The notes under the pieces were generated by a model that was not told where the DNA came from, made no database searches, and saw only the letters and a list, made by a program, of their open reading frames with translations. Positions 20,137 through 31,243 of a DNA stretch of 64,000 bases are shown here, in pieces (the first letter of the stretch is position 1; each line of letters opens with the position of its first letter). Location of the stretch: positions 186,001-250,000 of the forward strand of contig SJRY01000107.1 in assembly GCA_011319805.1 (NCBI GenBank), given 5' to 3'. The position numbers and the translations under genes were made by a program. Source of the stretch: Macrocybe gigantea (taxonomy: Eukaryota > Basidiomycota > Agaricomycetes > Agaricales > Callistosporiaceae).

Positions 20137-21522
20137 TAAGAAAGCTATCAGCGGATAAGAAAACGCATCCACCGCAGTACAACCAACATTGTCCCTTCGA
20201 TGGGGCGTCAAGGAGTTGAAAAAAAGTTTTTCTTGATCTCATAGTCAGAAAGCAGCATCGGTTATCATGGAGCGAGCCCACAGCACGGAATGGCGGAAGA
20301 CCATCTTGTACAGTACATCTGCAGAAGGTGTGGTAGAAAAGAGTACACACCTAGTACGCACCTTGGTTCTTTCTTTTTTTTCTCCCTTCAGCTCAGAACA
20401 CCCAACGGTCCATGGAGATAGTCACAAGGTCAGACGGTAGGTCAAATGACTCCCGTATTCGGATGATCCGCACTGGTGGGGCAGCAGCCGCGTTCATAAA
20501 TCGATCTCTGAGTCATGGTCGAGCATTCCCGAGTCATTCCTGATTGGCGCGACCGTCTTTGTTGTCCCGAAGGATCTCGCTGAGGTAACCTACATTCTTT
20601 TATTTTGAGTTCGTCTTTCCCTATATACGCAGCATGTACGAACACTTGGAATAGATCTCTCTCTTGACTCACCTCCCCAGTGGGACTCATACAAAACTAA
20701 ACGAAACCCACGCGGCGCACACATGGCACGCCAAAATGTCGTTCGAACATGCCGAATGTAACCAACTACGCACTAACTACCTGACCATCCCGTTTCTGAG
20801 AATGATCACATACCTCCCTTTCCGTTGGTGAGTACGAAATTCTCCCAAAAGGTCAATCAGGTCCTCCACTCCATGCAACAAATTTTTTCCCAACCCATAG
20901 GGTCAGAAAACGCAGTCTTAAGAAGTCTGACAGTATCGTTGTGGGTAGTTTTGCCTATGGTGTAAGAGTCTGATTGGGATTGTATCTTTTGAAGCTCTTC
21001 CGGCCGTATCGCCCAGAACAGCTCGAGGTCGTGCCAAATCTGATCATACTCGTCGCGAAGCTGAATGATATGAGCCTCAGTATAATTCCACCTACTCGCG
21101 GCAGGTCAACGGCGCAGTCCACATGAAGCCGCATCACACGCTTGCCATATATCAAAGCCCTTCGGAGGATGTCAGTTATACCGTCTTTTGTATTCCTGGA
21201 CAGCCTCATTCAGCGTCTTGCTCGCCCGCGCCAGTTTGTGCCTCCAATGTTCCTCCGCCTGTTCGATCAGCTCAAATATCGGGTGGTGTGTGCTGTCCGG
21301 GTTGAGCTCCAGCAGGCCGTCGTCGTGATAGATATGGGAAACTGGGGCATTCATTGGATTAGATGTCGCCGCCATTGTCGTTGTCGTCAGTGGTTTCTCA
21401 GCGAGATCGAAAGTGGATCCAATGATTAGGTAGAGGAGCTTTCGGTAGTAAAGTAGATGCAGCAGGACGATGACACATGGCGGCAAGGCAAAGATCTTGA
21501 CGAGCCTGCGCCCTGTAGGCAT
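20137..21522 (-). pseudogene. GT90 glycosyltransferase remnant, N-terminal part (left arm)
   Basis: Starts at 21522 with MPTGRRLVKIFALP, a type II membrane anchor, then [16 protein letters not shown] and [20 protein letters not shown]. It aligns to the right-arm gene from 48255. After YKRRYN the right copy continues with CGA (Arg) but here the codon is TGA, a nonsense change at 21172-21174. The downstream exon (20855-21050) keeps homology but carries substitutions. About 530 bp with no counterpart in the right copy interrupt it at 20318-20850. Homology ends at 20137, where the Copia block begins. Divergence from the right copy is visibly greater here than in gene A. Confidence 0.85.
20318..20850. 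other. About 530 bp insertion in the left GT90 copy, unidentified
   Basis: The right-arm gene reads straight from ggtcttctgcg to agatgtacaagacgg (about 48940-48960). Here the same point is interrupted. I recognise no terminal repeats or coding motif in the insert, and the edges are approximate. Confidence 0.6.
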
Positions 21523-21727
21523 AGATAAGAAGGGGAGACGTGGTGATGCAAGTTGAGACTAGAAGCGAACAAGTAAATGGGCGCACGGGCGCCTGGCCAT
21601 GGCAGTCTGTGCTCGTCATTTGCCAGCCGATTTAGATGCCACGCCTGACAACTGGGGGCCGTGACAATGATAGGTCTGCCTGCCTTCTGAAGCGAGATGT
21701 CGGCGCTGCTTCTGCCCATCACATGTA

Positions 21728-22541
21728 CAGTCGAACCTCTCTTATTCCATACCCCTCCATCATACCTGGGGGCTATGGGTTTTGAGGGAGTATGGAGTAC
21801 GAAGGAGTGATGAAAAGTAGGTCTTGAAATTTACAAGAAAATCAGAAAAAATCAGAAAAAAAAAGTCAAAATGATGTTTTGATACTATGGCAGGCTAGAT
21901 CGAACGTTTTCTCGTCCGCTGGATTCAATAGCACCTTGATAACTATCCTATTACTTGCCTGAAGTGCTCCAGTTGCAATGAATTCTTGAAGAGCCCTCAC
22001 GACCTCGCTTTCAGCATTTGTAATCGGATCTTCATGGTCAGGGCCAGTTTTGGCATTCAAGAGTGATGAGATCTCGACAGTGGGAATGGTAGGTATGGTA
22101 GAGTTGTGATAGAAAGAATGCCTGCTCTACGCCAACAATGCTGAATTGTGGTTACGTCTACTGCTCGCTAAGCAGCGTCAGCAAGCTGCATGTCTTGGAG
22201 CTGGTTAATATTTCATTCAGTTCCATAGGATATTCAGCCCTTTTTTTAGGACTTCTAGTGACTTCAGACCTATGGCTGGAGTGAGGTTCGAATGATTATT
22301 GAAGAGTTGAAAGGAATTAAATAATTTTTTTAGCATCAAAGGCAGATCAATACCAAATTATATTTATTACATGGTTAAAAATCTATGGGTTTTGCCGTCA
22401 AAATGCTATGGGTTATGGGGTACCACAGAGTTATGGGTTATGGTACAGGTTTTCCTGCATACCTACTTGGTAACTGAGAAATCCTATGGGGTATAAGAGA
22501 GTATGGGCTGATAGGGGTATGGGATAAGAGAGGTTCGACTG
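21728..22541 (-). mobile_element. Tc1/mariner-pogo-like non-autonomous element (814 bp), TA target site
   Basis: Terminal inverted repeats CAGTCGAACCTCTCTTAT...CC are flanked by TA on each side (21726-21727, 22542-22543). The right arm (about 48050) lacks the element and reads gacatgcatgtgatgg, so the insertion is precise and younger than the duplication. An internal minus-strand frame (21866-22100) with LLNAKTGPDHEDPITNAESE resembles the C-terminal tail of pogo/Tigger-type transposases, so this looks like an internally deleted derivative. The other half contains repeated tatggg-type words. No complete transposase. Confidence 0.85.
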
Positions 22542-22827
22542 TATGTCACTGCGCTCGGCCACGGAGGTGAAGTGCTGGAGCGAGCGGCGCGTGTCAGATC
22601 GGAGAGATAGGTAAAGCTAACGTTAACGCAAGTCCATCAGCCAAGATTCGGGTCGTCGTTTAACCCAGATCGCTTTGAGTGTATTGCGCAAAGCACATCC
22701 GGCGTTGTCGCGGCGATTTGAGACGCAAGTCAACAGAGAGCTCTGCGGCTACACCGGGCTCTTCTCCTTGATCTTAGTGAAGTTCTAGCGCCAAGAACTT
22801 GGCTCAGATAAGCAAGCACCACAGCTA

Positions 22828-23098
22828 CAAATAACGTGATCACATAACGCCAAATAAACCAGGGTTCATTATCGTGCAGCTGTCCATGGTCCATCGGCGG
22901 CGGCCAACGAGATACAAAGCGATCCAGAACCCGCCAAGCAACTATGTGGAGCCCTTCTCCAGCTAGGCGCTCCGCACATCACATTCGTTTGTAGCGCGGG
23001 CCACGCACCGCAGACGCTGCTGTTGCTGAGCCGGCGTGTCAAAGGGAGGTAACAGGTTGCCGTTGCACGCGGCAGGAACCAACAGTGAATGTGATGCT
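22828..23098 (+). pseudogene. Decayed extra copy of gene B1 exon 1 (left arm)
   Basis: Contains acataacgccaaataaacca, also found just before gene B1 at 25197, followed by readable remnants such as ALLQLGAPHITF and LLLLSRRVKGR. These match ALLQLGAPRITF and LLFLSRHVRGR of B1. Internal changes and a stop destroy the frame. The same relic exists in the right arm, so it predates the large duplication. Confidence 0.75.
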
Positions 23099-23480
23099 GT
23101 GGTGATGCGCTCGTTCGTCTTCTATTGATTTGAGTCAATGAAGCTCCAGAACATGGAAAGGCTAAGGTCGTTGGAATATTCCGATTCACTGTAGAAGGAG
23201 AGATTGGAGAGCACTTATTTCGCTGCCATGATGAGCCAGTTCGTGTAATGTGTCGCACGAGTCTCTATCAATGCCTCCCTCAACCGCTGCGGGACATGCA
23301 CGGAGATCTGCACTTTACTTGATCGCATCCGGAGGATACCGATATGTTCTGGGATCGAATCGCAAATCAGCCGTGTTTGGTTCCAGGACTTGTTCGCTGG
23401 GAATGATTTCGCTATTGTTTTTTTTGATAAATGGGCAGATCGATAATAAACATGTACACGTTTAGACCATAACCACCACC

Positions 23481-24998
23481 ATGTCTAGTCGCATCAGAGT
23501 CCATCCCATCGTTGAAAACTTCGTCATCGAAGCCAAAGAGCGAAACACCGTCGGTCAGGTCGTGGATGTGTATGCAAATGAATTGGAACGGGCCTTTCAA
23601 CGGAATGTCCGGGGTTCGGTCAGGAGTGTCACACCCTACCTTCGAGCGGATGTGACGGCATGTGACGACAACACAGTCATCAACGACGTACTCCGTGGCA
23701 AAGAGGGTTTATTTCTGCTCAACGTTACAGAAGAACATCCGATGTATCATATTCGTTCAGACTTTGACCAGTTGGCAAAAGAATACTCTAATCTACAACA
23801 GAGAATGACCGACCTTCAGGCGACAGGTATGAAATTTTACTGGTATATTCCATCCGTGTTTGTAACAATATATCGCTTTGGCTTGAAAGTCACCGAGAAG
23901 AAGAAGAAGAAGAATAAGAAGAAGAAGAAAGGATCGAAGAATGTTGCAAAGGAAGCACCGGTCACGGAAGACACGGGCGCTGCATCCAGCGATGAGGGTA
24001 ATCGTCATTTTTCAATGAAAGTGGGCAGTGCTGACCAGTTGTGTAGACGATATCGGTCATAGTGACACCCGTGCTGTGGCCAGTTCAATGGTATGTGTCG
24101 CCCTCCGTCGGGTTCCAGGAAGTCTAATGCGTTCTTTTCAGCCATCCAATGTAGATTTTCAAGCAGTGGTCGCGCAGCTTCGGCGGGAGATGCAAGTCAC
24201 GCAGGAGAAGCTGGAGAAGGAGATACAATCCGGGCGTAATAAGCAGGAGAAGTTGGAGAAGGAGATACAAGCTGAGCGTGACGAGCGAAAGCGGGAAAGG
24301 CAGGTCGCGCAAGATAAGCAGGAGAAGCTGGAGCAACAGCTACAGACAGAACGAGCTGAGCGCGAGAAGGCGCAATCCGATCTTGCGAAAAAGGGTGAAA
24401 TGCTGCAAAAGAGGTTGGTCGCCGAGAAGCGGGAGTTGCAGGCACAAGTCGACGACATGGCGGATCGCACAGGGAACCTCGAAGCCTGGTCTATCACTCA
24501 GGTATACACGTCTCTCTCTGTCTTTATTCCCATATCATACGGCTTAACTCGATGGCACAGGACATTTCTTATTTGGATCAAATTCGTCTCCGGTCGCTGC
24601 TTGACCAAGCCCAGGCAGGACTCGCCGTCATCTGCGTCTTCGGCACCTATGATGAAGATAGCATAACAGCACTATCCATGAAGTGGCGAGTGGCTCTCGA
24701 TAGCGGTAACCAACATTCGGCCGTGTCCGATAATGACCGTTTGATCACTGCGCGGACCCTTTTAAATCCGTATCGACACCTTGCCTACGTTGAGACGCTG
24801 ATCAACAACAACATTGCGATGCATCTTCTAGTGCAACGTTTCTCCTCGATCCGCACCAAAGGCAATAATGTGGCTCACCAAGTTGTGCCTACATCTTTGC
24901 TCAAGAAGGTTGTCGAGCGCTCTCTCAAGGGCAATGAGCAGACCGGAATGATGGTCGTCGTGGATTTCATTGATTCTCTTCGCAACAACAGTCACTGA
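23481..24998 (+). CDS. Gene A: coiled-coil protein of unknown function (left copy)
   Basis: Five exons (23481-23826, 23890-23997, 24047-24090, 24142-24501, 24561-24998) total 1296 nt, 431 residues, with an unbroken frame. N-terminal about 115 residues (SSRIRVHPIVENFVIEAKER...) look globular. Then come a Lys-rich stretch (TEKKKKKNKKKKKGSKN), a Ser/Glu linker, a long charged coiled coil of repeated EKLEKEIQ/ERDERKRERQVAQDKQ units, and a conserved C-terminus (LLNPYRHLAYVETLINNN, VVVDFIDSLRNNSH). The first intron is 63 nt and could also be read through. I do not recognise the family. The right copy (45529-47084) has a longer coiled coil and one extra Arg near the end. The ATG is chosen because similarity between arms and the coding pattern begin there. 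Confidence 0.72.
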
Positions 24999-25196
24999 TG
25001 GCTAAGACTTTCAATGACATTCATGCTCTAGATTTGCACTCTACATGTTCATATATACCACTCCACTGTACAGTATTTGAGTTGTCCCCAATGCATCCCC
25101 AGTTTACGTGTCTCGACCTCTTGTTGCACTCGAGAAGTTTATTAGGAACAACGCGATCAGGACGCGCACATAACGCCAAATAAACCAAAGGTCAAT

Positions 25197-25997
25197 ATGG
25201 CTTCATCATCGCGCATTCCACACCGCTCATCCCGAGCTGCTCATGGTCCATTGACGACAACCAACGTGATGAAAGACGATCCAGATTCCGCAAAATTCGT
25301 CTACGAAGCTCTGCTCCAGCTAGGTGCTCCACGCATCACGTTTGAGGAGTTTCAGCGATTGTATCGCGGACCTCTGGCGGAGGCTCTGCTGTTTTTGAGC
25401 CGCCATGTCAGAGGAAGGCAAGAGGTTGCCGCTGCGCGTGGAAGAATCCAACGGTGAGCGTCGCGTCGTTGTCTTGATCTCTTCCTTTCCGTTGATCTCT
25501 TGTAAGGTGGCGCGAGACGCGCTGCAATACGCGCATAAAGAGATCGGACGATGTGACGCGTTCTCCGGTAGATAAGACGGAGGTTCTTCTTTCTGGTGCT
25601 AGGAAAACTGCAGAAGAGTGCAGGAAGCGGCTGGAGGATAAGCAGATCGAGTTGGATGGTACACGTGCGTCCTCTCCTGCATATCGTTGTTTGAGCCGTA
25701 ATGATTTCATATGCGCTGTCAGAACGCGGACTGGATAATCTCAGAGTGCAGTTGCATGAGAGGAGGCGCACGGCGCTGCTGTTGGAGATTTTAGAAGAAA
25801 AGGAAAAGGTGCGCTTGGAGAGGCTAAACCGGTTGACAAAGATGCTGGGTGAATTGAAGTGAGAACGGGTTTTGGACGCTTTTGATGCTTTCTGATTGTC
25901 AGTCATCTAGACAAACGATCGCTGCTGTCGAAAAAGAGGTACATTCGCCCTCATTTCTATTATTTTATAGGCTGACTCTGAGACTGTCAGCCATTGA
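25197..25997 (+). CDS. Gene B1: coiled-coil protein of unknown function (left copy, readable)
   Basis: Starts MASSSRIPHRSSRA; exon 1 carries FVYEALLQLGAPRITFEEFQ and LLFLSRHVRGRQEVAAARGR. After a short intron (donor after CAACG, acceptor ctcttgtaag) it continues with RWRETRCNTRIKRSDDV and RKTAEECRKRLEDKQIELDG. Two more introns lead to a helical segment (RVQLHERRRTALLLEILEEK, RLNRLTKMLGELK) and the end QTIAAVEKEADSETVSH with stop at 25997. Frames join cleanly at each GT-AG intron. Composition suggests a coiled-coil structural protein. Family unknown. Lies 198 bp after gene A in the same orientation. Confidence 0.65.
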
Positions 25998-26146
25998 AAC
26001 TGGATATCCTCGCTCTTCAAGAAAATGATCTACAATCAGGCCCATTGCAGCTGCCGCGCCTCCATCATACCCGCGATGCACTGGCGGCAAGTCCATTTCT
26101 CTGTTCCAACTTCCAACTTCCCTTCTTTCTGACCACGAAATAGTCC

Positions 26147-26951
26147 ATGCATCTTTATCATGCACGCGTCGCGCGCACGATGGCAAGCAAGCAACTATCG
26201 CAACTATCGATCCCTGAAGCTCGGCAGAGGCTGCGCACCGTTCTAGGCAAGAATCAACCAGAGGCAGAGAAGATCATTAGCCGTGCGCGGACGCGGGCGA
26301 GGAGTATGATGCAGTTTCGGGAGGTACCTCTCCCAGAGCACATATCGAGCGCCGAGCTGGACGAGAAACAGGCGAAGATCGTGAGTCTGATCTGTGTTCG
26401 TTTCTTTGAGGCAACGGCGGTAACGGCGTCGTACAGGAAGACAAGGAGCGCGAACTGCAAAAGCTGATAGATACCTCTGTCGGGTTGGGGTATTTGTGCG
26501 AGTATCTCATCTCCTCCGTCAGTTCGCAGACAGCGTTTATGTCCGGTTCTTTGACCGACTCGTTTGCAGATGAACATGTTCAACGAGACTACGTCTGTCG
26601 TTTTGAGGAAATCGTTGGACGAAGAATCTTTGGCTGCGAAAGGCTATGTCGACCATCTTCGAGTTCTAATAGCCACACAGCCAAACTCGAACAACATCAA
26701 GTCGATGGAATTTAGCCGTCGGGTCCAGAATGTCTGCAAAATCAGAGGCCAGCTCGTACGTATAATCTCCACAAGGGCAAATTCCCTTATTGATTTTACA
26801 GATGACGGAGACACTGGTTGCAGAAATTGAGGCATTGATCCGGCGATGTGAGTTTACTATAGCGTCATAGAACATTCACTCATGCATGAGGTCAGCCCAC
26901 CGCCGGAGGACGTTCTTGACTACAGCCAATCCCCGCAAGCTTCAAGCATGA
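26147..26951 (+). pseudogene. Gene B2: coiled-coil protein of unknown function (left copy, frameshifted)
   Basis: Starts MHLYHARVARTMASKQ; an internal ATG at 26180 (MASKQLSQLSIPEARQRLR) is an equally good start. Exons give AEKIISRARTRARSMMQF, EDKERELQKLIDTSVGLGYL, MNMFNETTSVVLRKSLDEE and MTETLVAEIEALIRR. Near the end the left copy has four Cs (26931-26934) where the right copy has five. This moves the frame to a stop at 26951, removing the last ~60 residues present in the right copy (MKPEEDEQIGALDIRDLRK...). Possibly a base-call error rather than a real mutation. Confidence 0.6.
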
Positions 26952-27155
26952 AGCCAGAAGAAGATGAACAAATCGGTGCGTTGGATATCCGAGATTTGAG
27001 AAAGATTGTCGTGCTGACTAGTCAACAGCTGCATTCGATAAGAGGTGCTCGGATGTGGAAGAGCACGCTATCAGGCTGTTAAGTCGAAAAGTAGACAAGG
27101 CAGAAAAGGGCTACTCGCTTGTTGGGGATGTCAGGAAACTCTTACAGGAGACAAG

Positions 27156-27176
27156 GCGCCTAGCCGGCTAGCGCCG
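27156..27176. repeat. Near-palindromic inner end of left arm (21 bp)
   Basis: gcgcctagccggctagcgccg, whose core cctagccggctag is almost self-complementary. Its reverse complement occurs exactly at 43369-43389. Homology between arms ends here. Confidence 0.85.
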
Positions 27177-28599
27177 TGGGAGTCATGGAAATGCCATCGG
27201 GTGCGACAAGATGCCACAAAGAAATGGATTTGGCGAAGCATATCGGTTGCCCAGGAAATCGACAGCTTTCTCTCATGAGTGATAGGTGAACTGTCGTGAG
27301 TTTCTGGTTGATACATGGAAGACCAGAAGGATACTTCATTGCAGGACTTTCAACACTAGACATTACAGTGCACGTTAATTTTAGTCGCATTGAATTTGGG
27401 ATGAGGCTCCTTCCCGACCGGTTTTTCACTAAGCCGCTGAGTAAAAGGTATGCAACATTAACGAAAAGCGAGGATGCAGCCGACGACATTTAAGCAATGC
27501 CGATACCTGAGGCTGTTGCTGGTGTGGAATCTGGGAGTGGGCGTGCTTGTCGAGTATGGCTCGGAACCTCGCTGAGGAGCTGGCTGCAGCGCCAAGGCGC
27601 TAGAAACATAAGTTCGGCAAGAAATCTGAAAAGACCGGAAGCAACAGCGCTTACTTGGTACTTGCTAGCAGCAAACTCCCTCAACTTGCACTGTGCCTGA
27701 CTAATTCAATCTAAAATCTTCAAATGGGCGAGATATGCCTGAGCACCGACGACCAGACGCGTTGCTCGTGAACGTTGACACCGAGCTCAGAGCAAATCGT
27801 CCTAGCAAAGTCGATTGTAGCGAGCCGGGAGATTCGTTGATCTTCACATTGGCCCACTCGATGATGCCTAAATGGTTGTGGCTGCGATGCCCATGGCAGA
27901 CCCAAGGGGAAGACGGAGGCTGGACGCTGTGACCCGATGCCCTGTTTCTGTTGCCCTCAACTTCCTAACGCTCCCGATAAAGCCTTGAGTGCGTCGTCCT
28001 TCATTTTATCTGATGATTCGTGTTTTTGCTGTTATTGACTGCTTGCATCCAACGCTGAGGGCATCTGAACAAAAGGCCGCGTCAACATGAGCCTTCTGCA
28101 GCTCTCCTTCCACCTCGATCCCAGTCCTCCGAAGCCGTACAAAACCCAAGCTCTTCCTTTTATGAACTTGGATGGGTGGGCTGAGGTTGCTGCTGGTGGT
28201 TGCTCCCGACGGACTATCGAGTGGAGAAAAGGTAGTAGAGTTGTGTTCGCGGAGCTCAAATGAGAAAATAAGCTCAAGCTCGACATCGCCAGAGGATGGA
28301 TGCTGTAGGCTTCTGAGGCACGGATCGATGCCCTCCGGCTCACAATGTTTGTCAAGATATGCGAGGTCGTAGATGATGACCTTATGCTGCTAATTGTGAC
28401 AACGCATGACATTCCTACAAACCAGGCTTTCTTATTAGTTTTTCCTTTCGTCAATGACACTGACAATAACCATTTTTTCATGTTGGACCTATCTCCGCGA
28501 CAATGATTACGTACCCACCATCGAAAGCGCCGCAGAGCCTAACCTCCATCCTACAGTCTTTCCACGGCGAGTACACTAGACAGCAGGCTCAGGGATGAC
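27177..28599. other. Low-coding region at the left of the spacer
   Basis: Unique sequence just inside the left arm. Short frames exist on both strands (for example 27720-27905 minus and 28087-28500 plus, the latter with two in-frame stops) but none shows a recognisable domain. Could contain gene relics. Confidence 0.3.
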
Positions 28600-30036
28600 C
28601 TTGTTCCGTTGAATAAATCCCTCATCAATTCTTCATAATCTCCATTGCGATTTGCGCGAACCTGAGAAGCGCTTAGCTATAGAACGGGGAAAGGATAATT
28701 ACCATACGAAATTGAGGAATGCATTGTAACCGTCCTTGAAATTTGAGGGTATACGGAGGGGAAGGAGTCGGCTTTTCAACAATAGTATTGACGCCAAGAT
28801 TCGGGACAGCCGACCCTTACCGTCCTTTGTGAAATAAGTGAGAGAACATTATGAATCGAAAGCAACCTACTTCAAATGGGTGAACAGTGACAAAAACATG
28901 GTTGATCCACGAGGCGGAGGCAAACGGGTCAACGTCAGTTCGTTGAATTAGACTCTGACACTCGGTTACGCTCCGTTCACTAATTGCTAGCTTGGTCACT
29001 CACATTGAAACGTCGGCAGAATGTGTCTAGCTCGGTATCAACTTGATCATAAGGACAAAATTGAATCTTGATGTTTTTTCCCCGGGACACTGCCGTTATG
29101 TTTACGCGGGACGTCTGTCGTGTTACACCAATGTTGATATAATTGAGTCTGGATCCTTGAGACATCTGAATGTGCAAGACGCGGCTTGTCTGCATAAGGA
29201 CCTTGTGCAGGCGACATATAGTTTCAGTGATGAGTTTTGGAGGATGAGCATTGACGAGAATGACGAATATTCTCTGACCTTATGCGTATCTCGAAGAAAA
29301 AAATGGATAATACATCGGCGCAAGTCTGTACTTCACTACCAGTGGCGCAATGTGAACTATCAAATCGGGTGAAAAACGACAAACTGACGGATTCGTTGAA
29401 TTTGACGGTGCCTTCCACATCATTGGATTCCAGACAATTCAAATTGAGAAACTTCTCCATGATAATGACGTTCGGGTCTCCCATGCGAGTCCATTCCTCA
29501 CGAAGCCCTTCGAGCCGAACACGCCGGAGGCTGCAATATGGAAATGGATCCGACCCCGCCGTCGCACGCCAGCGTTGACTTGGAGTGAAACCGAGGTCAC
29601 CGTACTTGTAGCTATTCACTGTAGCATTGCTCGTCAGTCACAAGCGGATGCGCACGATGGTGTCAAAATAACTGGCGTTGCATTTCAACTTCAGAATTAA
29701 CGGATGATCGAGCGGTAGCGACCCATTGGCCAAATTCCTCATCCTGCAAGATCGCCTGCAACTAAAAGAACGCCAGGGTGAAAAATGAATCGACTTCAAA
29801 TATTCAAACAAAAGGACCTCTTCGTACAGCATCAGAGCGGTCACTTTGCTGTTCAGAACCGGTCGCATATCAGCCACGCGTAATAACAAGTATGGGATTC
29901 GATGCGTTTCCAAAAGGTCCTCCCACAACCTTGCAGATGTGGAGCATGCGAGCCCGTCCGAGACGGAAACTTTGAGGGATCTCTCTAGATCGGACGAGAT
30001 GCTGGGTCCCAGGATCTCAACAGGAAGATCCTGCAA
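28600..30036 (-). CDS. Hypothetical multi-exon protein, possibly F-box-like
   Basis: Minus-strand frames at 29638-30036 (LPVEILGPSISSDLERSLKV, RLWEDLLETHRIPYLLLRVA) and 29224-29619 (RRVRLEGLREEWTRMGDPNV) have a more protein-like composition than their neighbours. An LPVEIL segment resembles the start of basidiomycete F-box proteins, but the rest of the motif is not convincing. Exon limits and start are unresolved; coordinates are approximate. Confidence 0.3.
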
Positions 30037-30195
30037 GGAGTTGTGAGATGATGCTGTTCAAAGAGGTGCCCATATATTCGTGCCGTCACTGATGCTTGCC
30101 AAAGTCGAGGACGGTCAGAGCTGGTGATGGAAAATAATTGGCAACCTGTGGCTGTGTTGGAGGTACGCTGTCTAAAATAACACCACCACAAAGTG

Positions 30196-31243
30196 ATGAA
30201 GGTCAACGAAAACACAGTGCTTGTCGGCGAAAAAGTCTTCCTTGTCCCGTATCGCGCCAAACACGTTCTCGTACGTGAGTCAATCCGTTTTCAAACGATG
30301 CAATAGTAGACCGACGACACGGATTGATGCCTTCCATTAGAAATACCATGAATGGATGTCCAGCGAAGAGCTGCGAACGCTCACGGCCAGCGAGCCGCTC
30401 ACTCTTGAACAGGAATACGAAATGCAACGTACGGATTTGACACTTTTCGAGCCTTGTGGATAAGTTCCATTGATCCTCATTCTCCAGAGAAATGGTTGTT
30501 GGACGACGATAAACTGACATTTATCATCCTCGCTCGACAACCTGAAACTGGCTATCAGACTTCCTCACATTCTGTACTCCAGCCAGGAGAATCTGTCTCC
30601 CCTGATGATCCCCGGGTGACTTGCATGCCCATGATCGGCGACGTGAACATTTTTCTCAAGGGTGTCCGTCCTTCCTCGTCCGACACCCCGACAGATCGCA
30701 TGGAACCCAGAAACGCCAAGGAGAATATCAAACTTAACGAAAGAGTGCACGCAGGAGAAGAAACAGAAGGACAGGAAGAGGATCTTTTTGAGGCAGAGGT
30801 TGAGATTATGATCGCAGGTGAGAGCATGGAACGGACATTCAAGCCAACAGCATCTCGTGACCGCTTTCGATAGAGCCAGACTACCGTCGCCGAGGCCTCG
30901 CATACGAGACGCTGCAGTTACTTTTCCGATTTGCCACTGGTGCCGACCCCTCGTTCTTTGGTCCGCCAGTCGATGCAGTCGCTCAATACCCGCTCGACCC
31001 CTCTTCAGAACCCACCCCAAGACTGAGCAGACGGATCTGGCTGGACCACACCCCGTATCGCCGCTTTGGATCCCGCCGATGTCGCTTGTCACACGCATAT
31101 TTGCCACGAACGAGGCCAGTATACGGCTTTTTGAAAAACTGGGGTTCGCAATCACGAAGCATGTGGAAGTATTTGGGGAGGTTGAAATGCGGTGGATTGG
31201 AGCTTCACGCAACAGTGAAGGTTACGGTTTCCCAAGGAAATGA
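30196..31243 (+). CDS. NAT9-like GNAT N-acetyltransferase (one apparent frameshift)
   Basis: Acetyl-CoA-dependent N-acetyltransferase of the NAT9 branch of the GNAT family; in animals NAT9 acts on microtubule-related targets, and the fungal role is unclear. Exon 1 from 30196 reads MKVNENTVLVGEKVFLVPYR. The next gives KYHEWMSSEELRTLTASEPL, then KWLLDDDKLTFIILARQPE and CMPMIGDVNIFLKG. After an intron at the Ala codon of EVEIMIA, the acetyl-CoA-binding segment EPDYRRRGLAYETLQLLFRF follows. The C-terminal motif SLVTRIFATNEASIRLFEKL and GFAITKHVEVFGEVEMRW lies in another frame. The switch occurs at 31062-31067 (gctttgg), consistent with one missing T and with no usable intron. Stop at 31241-31243. 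Confidence 0.82.

Larger units (their letters stand above)
20137..27176. repeat. Left arm of a large inverted duplication
   Basis: Matches 43369-49121 in reverse orientation: GT90 N-terminal half, decayed B1 copy, gene A, B1, B2. The left arm is longer because of the 814 bp transposon at 21728-22541 and the insertion at 20318-20850. The duplication originally extended further left into 13455-13907, before the retroelement block separated that part. Similarity is uneven, near-identical around 23.25-23.94 kb and clearly lower around GT90. Confidence 0.92.

Noticed and set aside
24124..24497. Long Leu/Ser-rich antisense frames over gene A (and mirror at 46031-46437)
   Set aside because: They are shadows of the Lys/Glu-rich coiled-coil codons on the coding strand; identical periodicity explains their openness.
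28032..28481. 149-codon minus frame inside the spacer
   Set aside because: No domain, start context or similarity; the opposite strand is equally protein-like with stops, so I could not support a gene.
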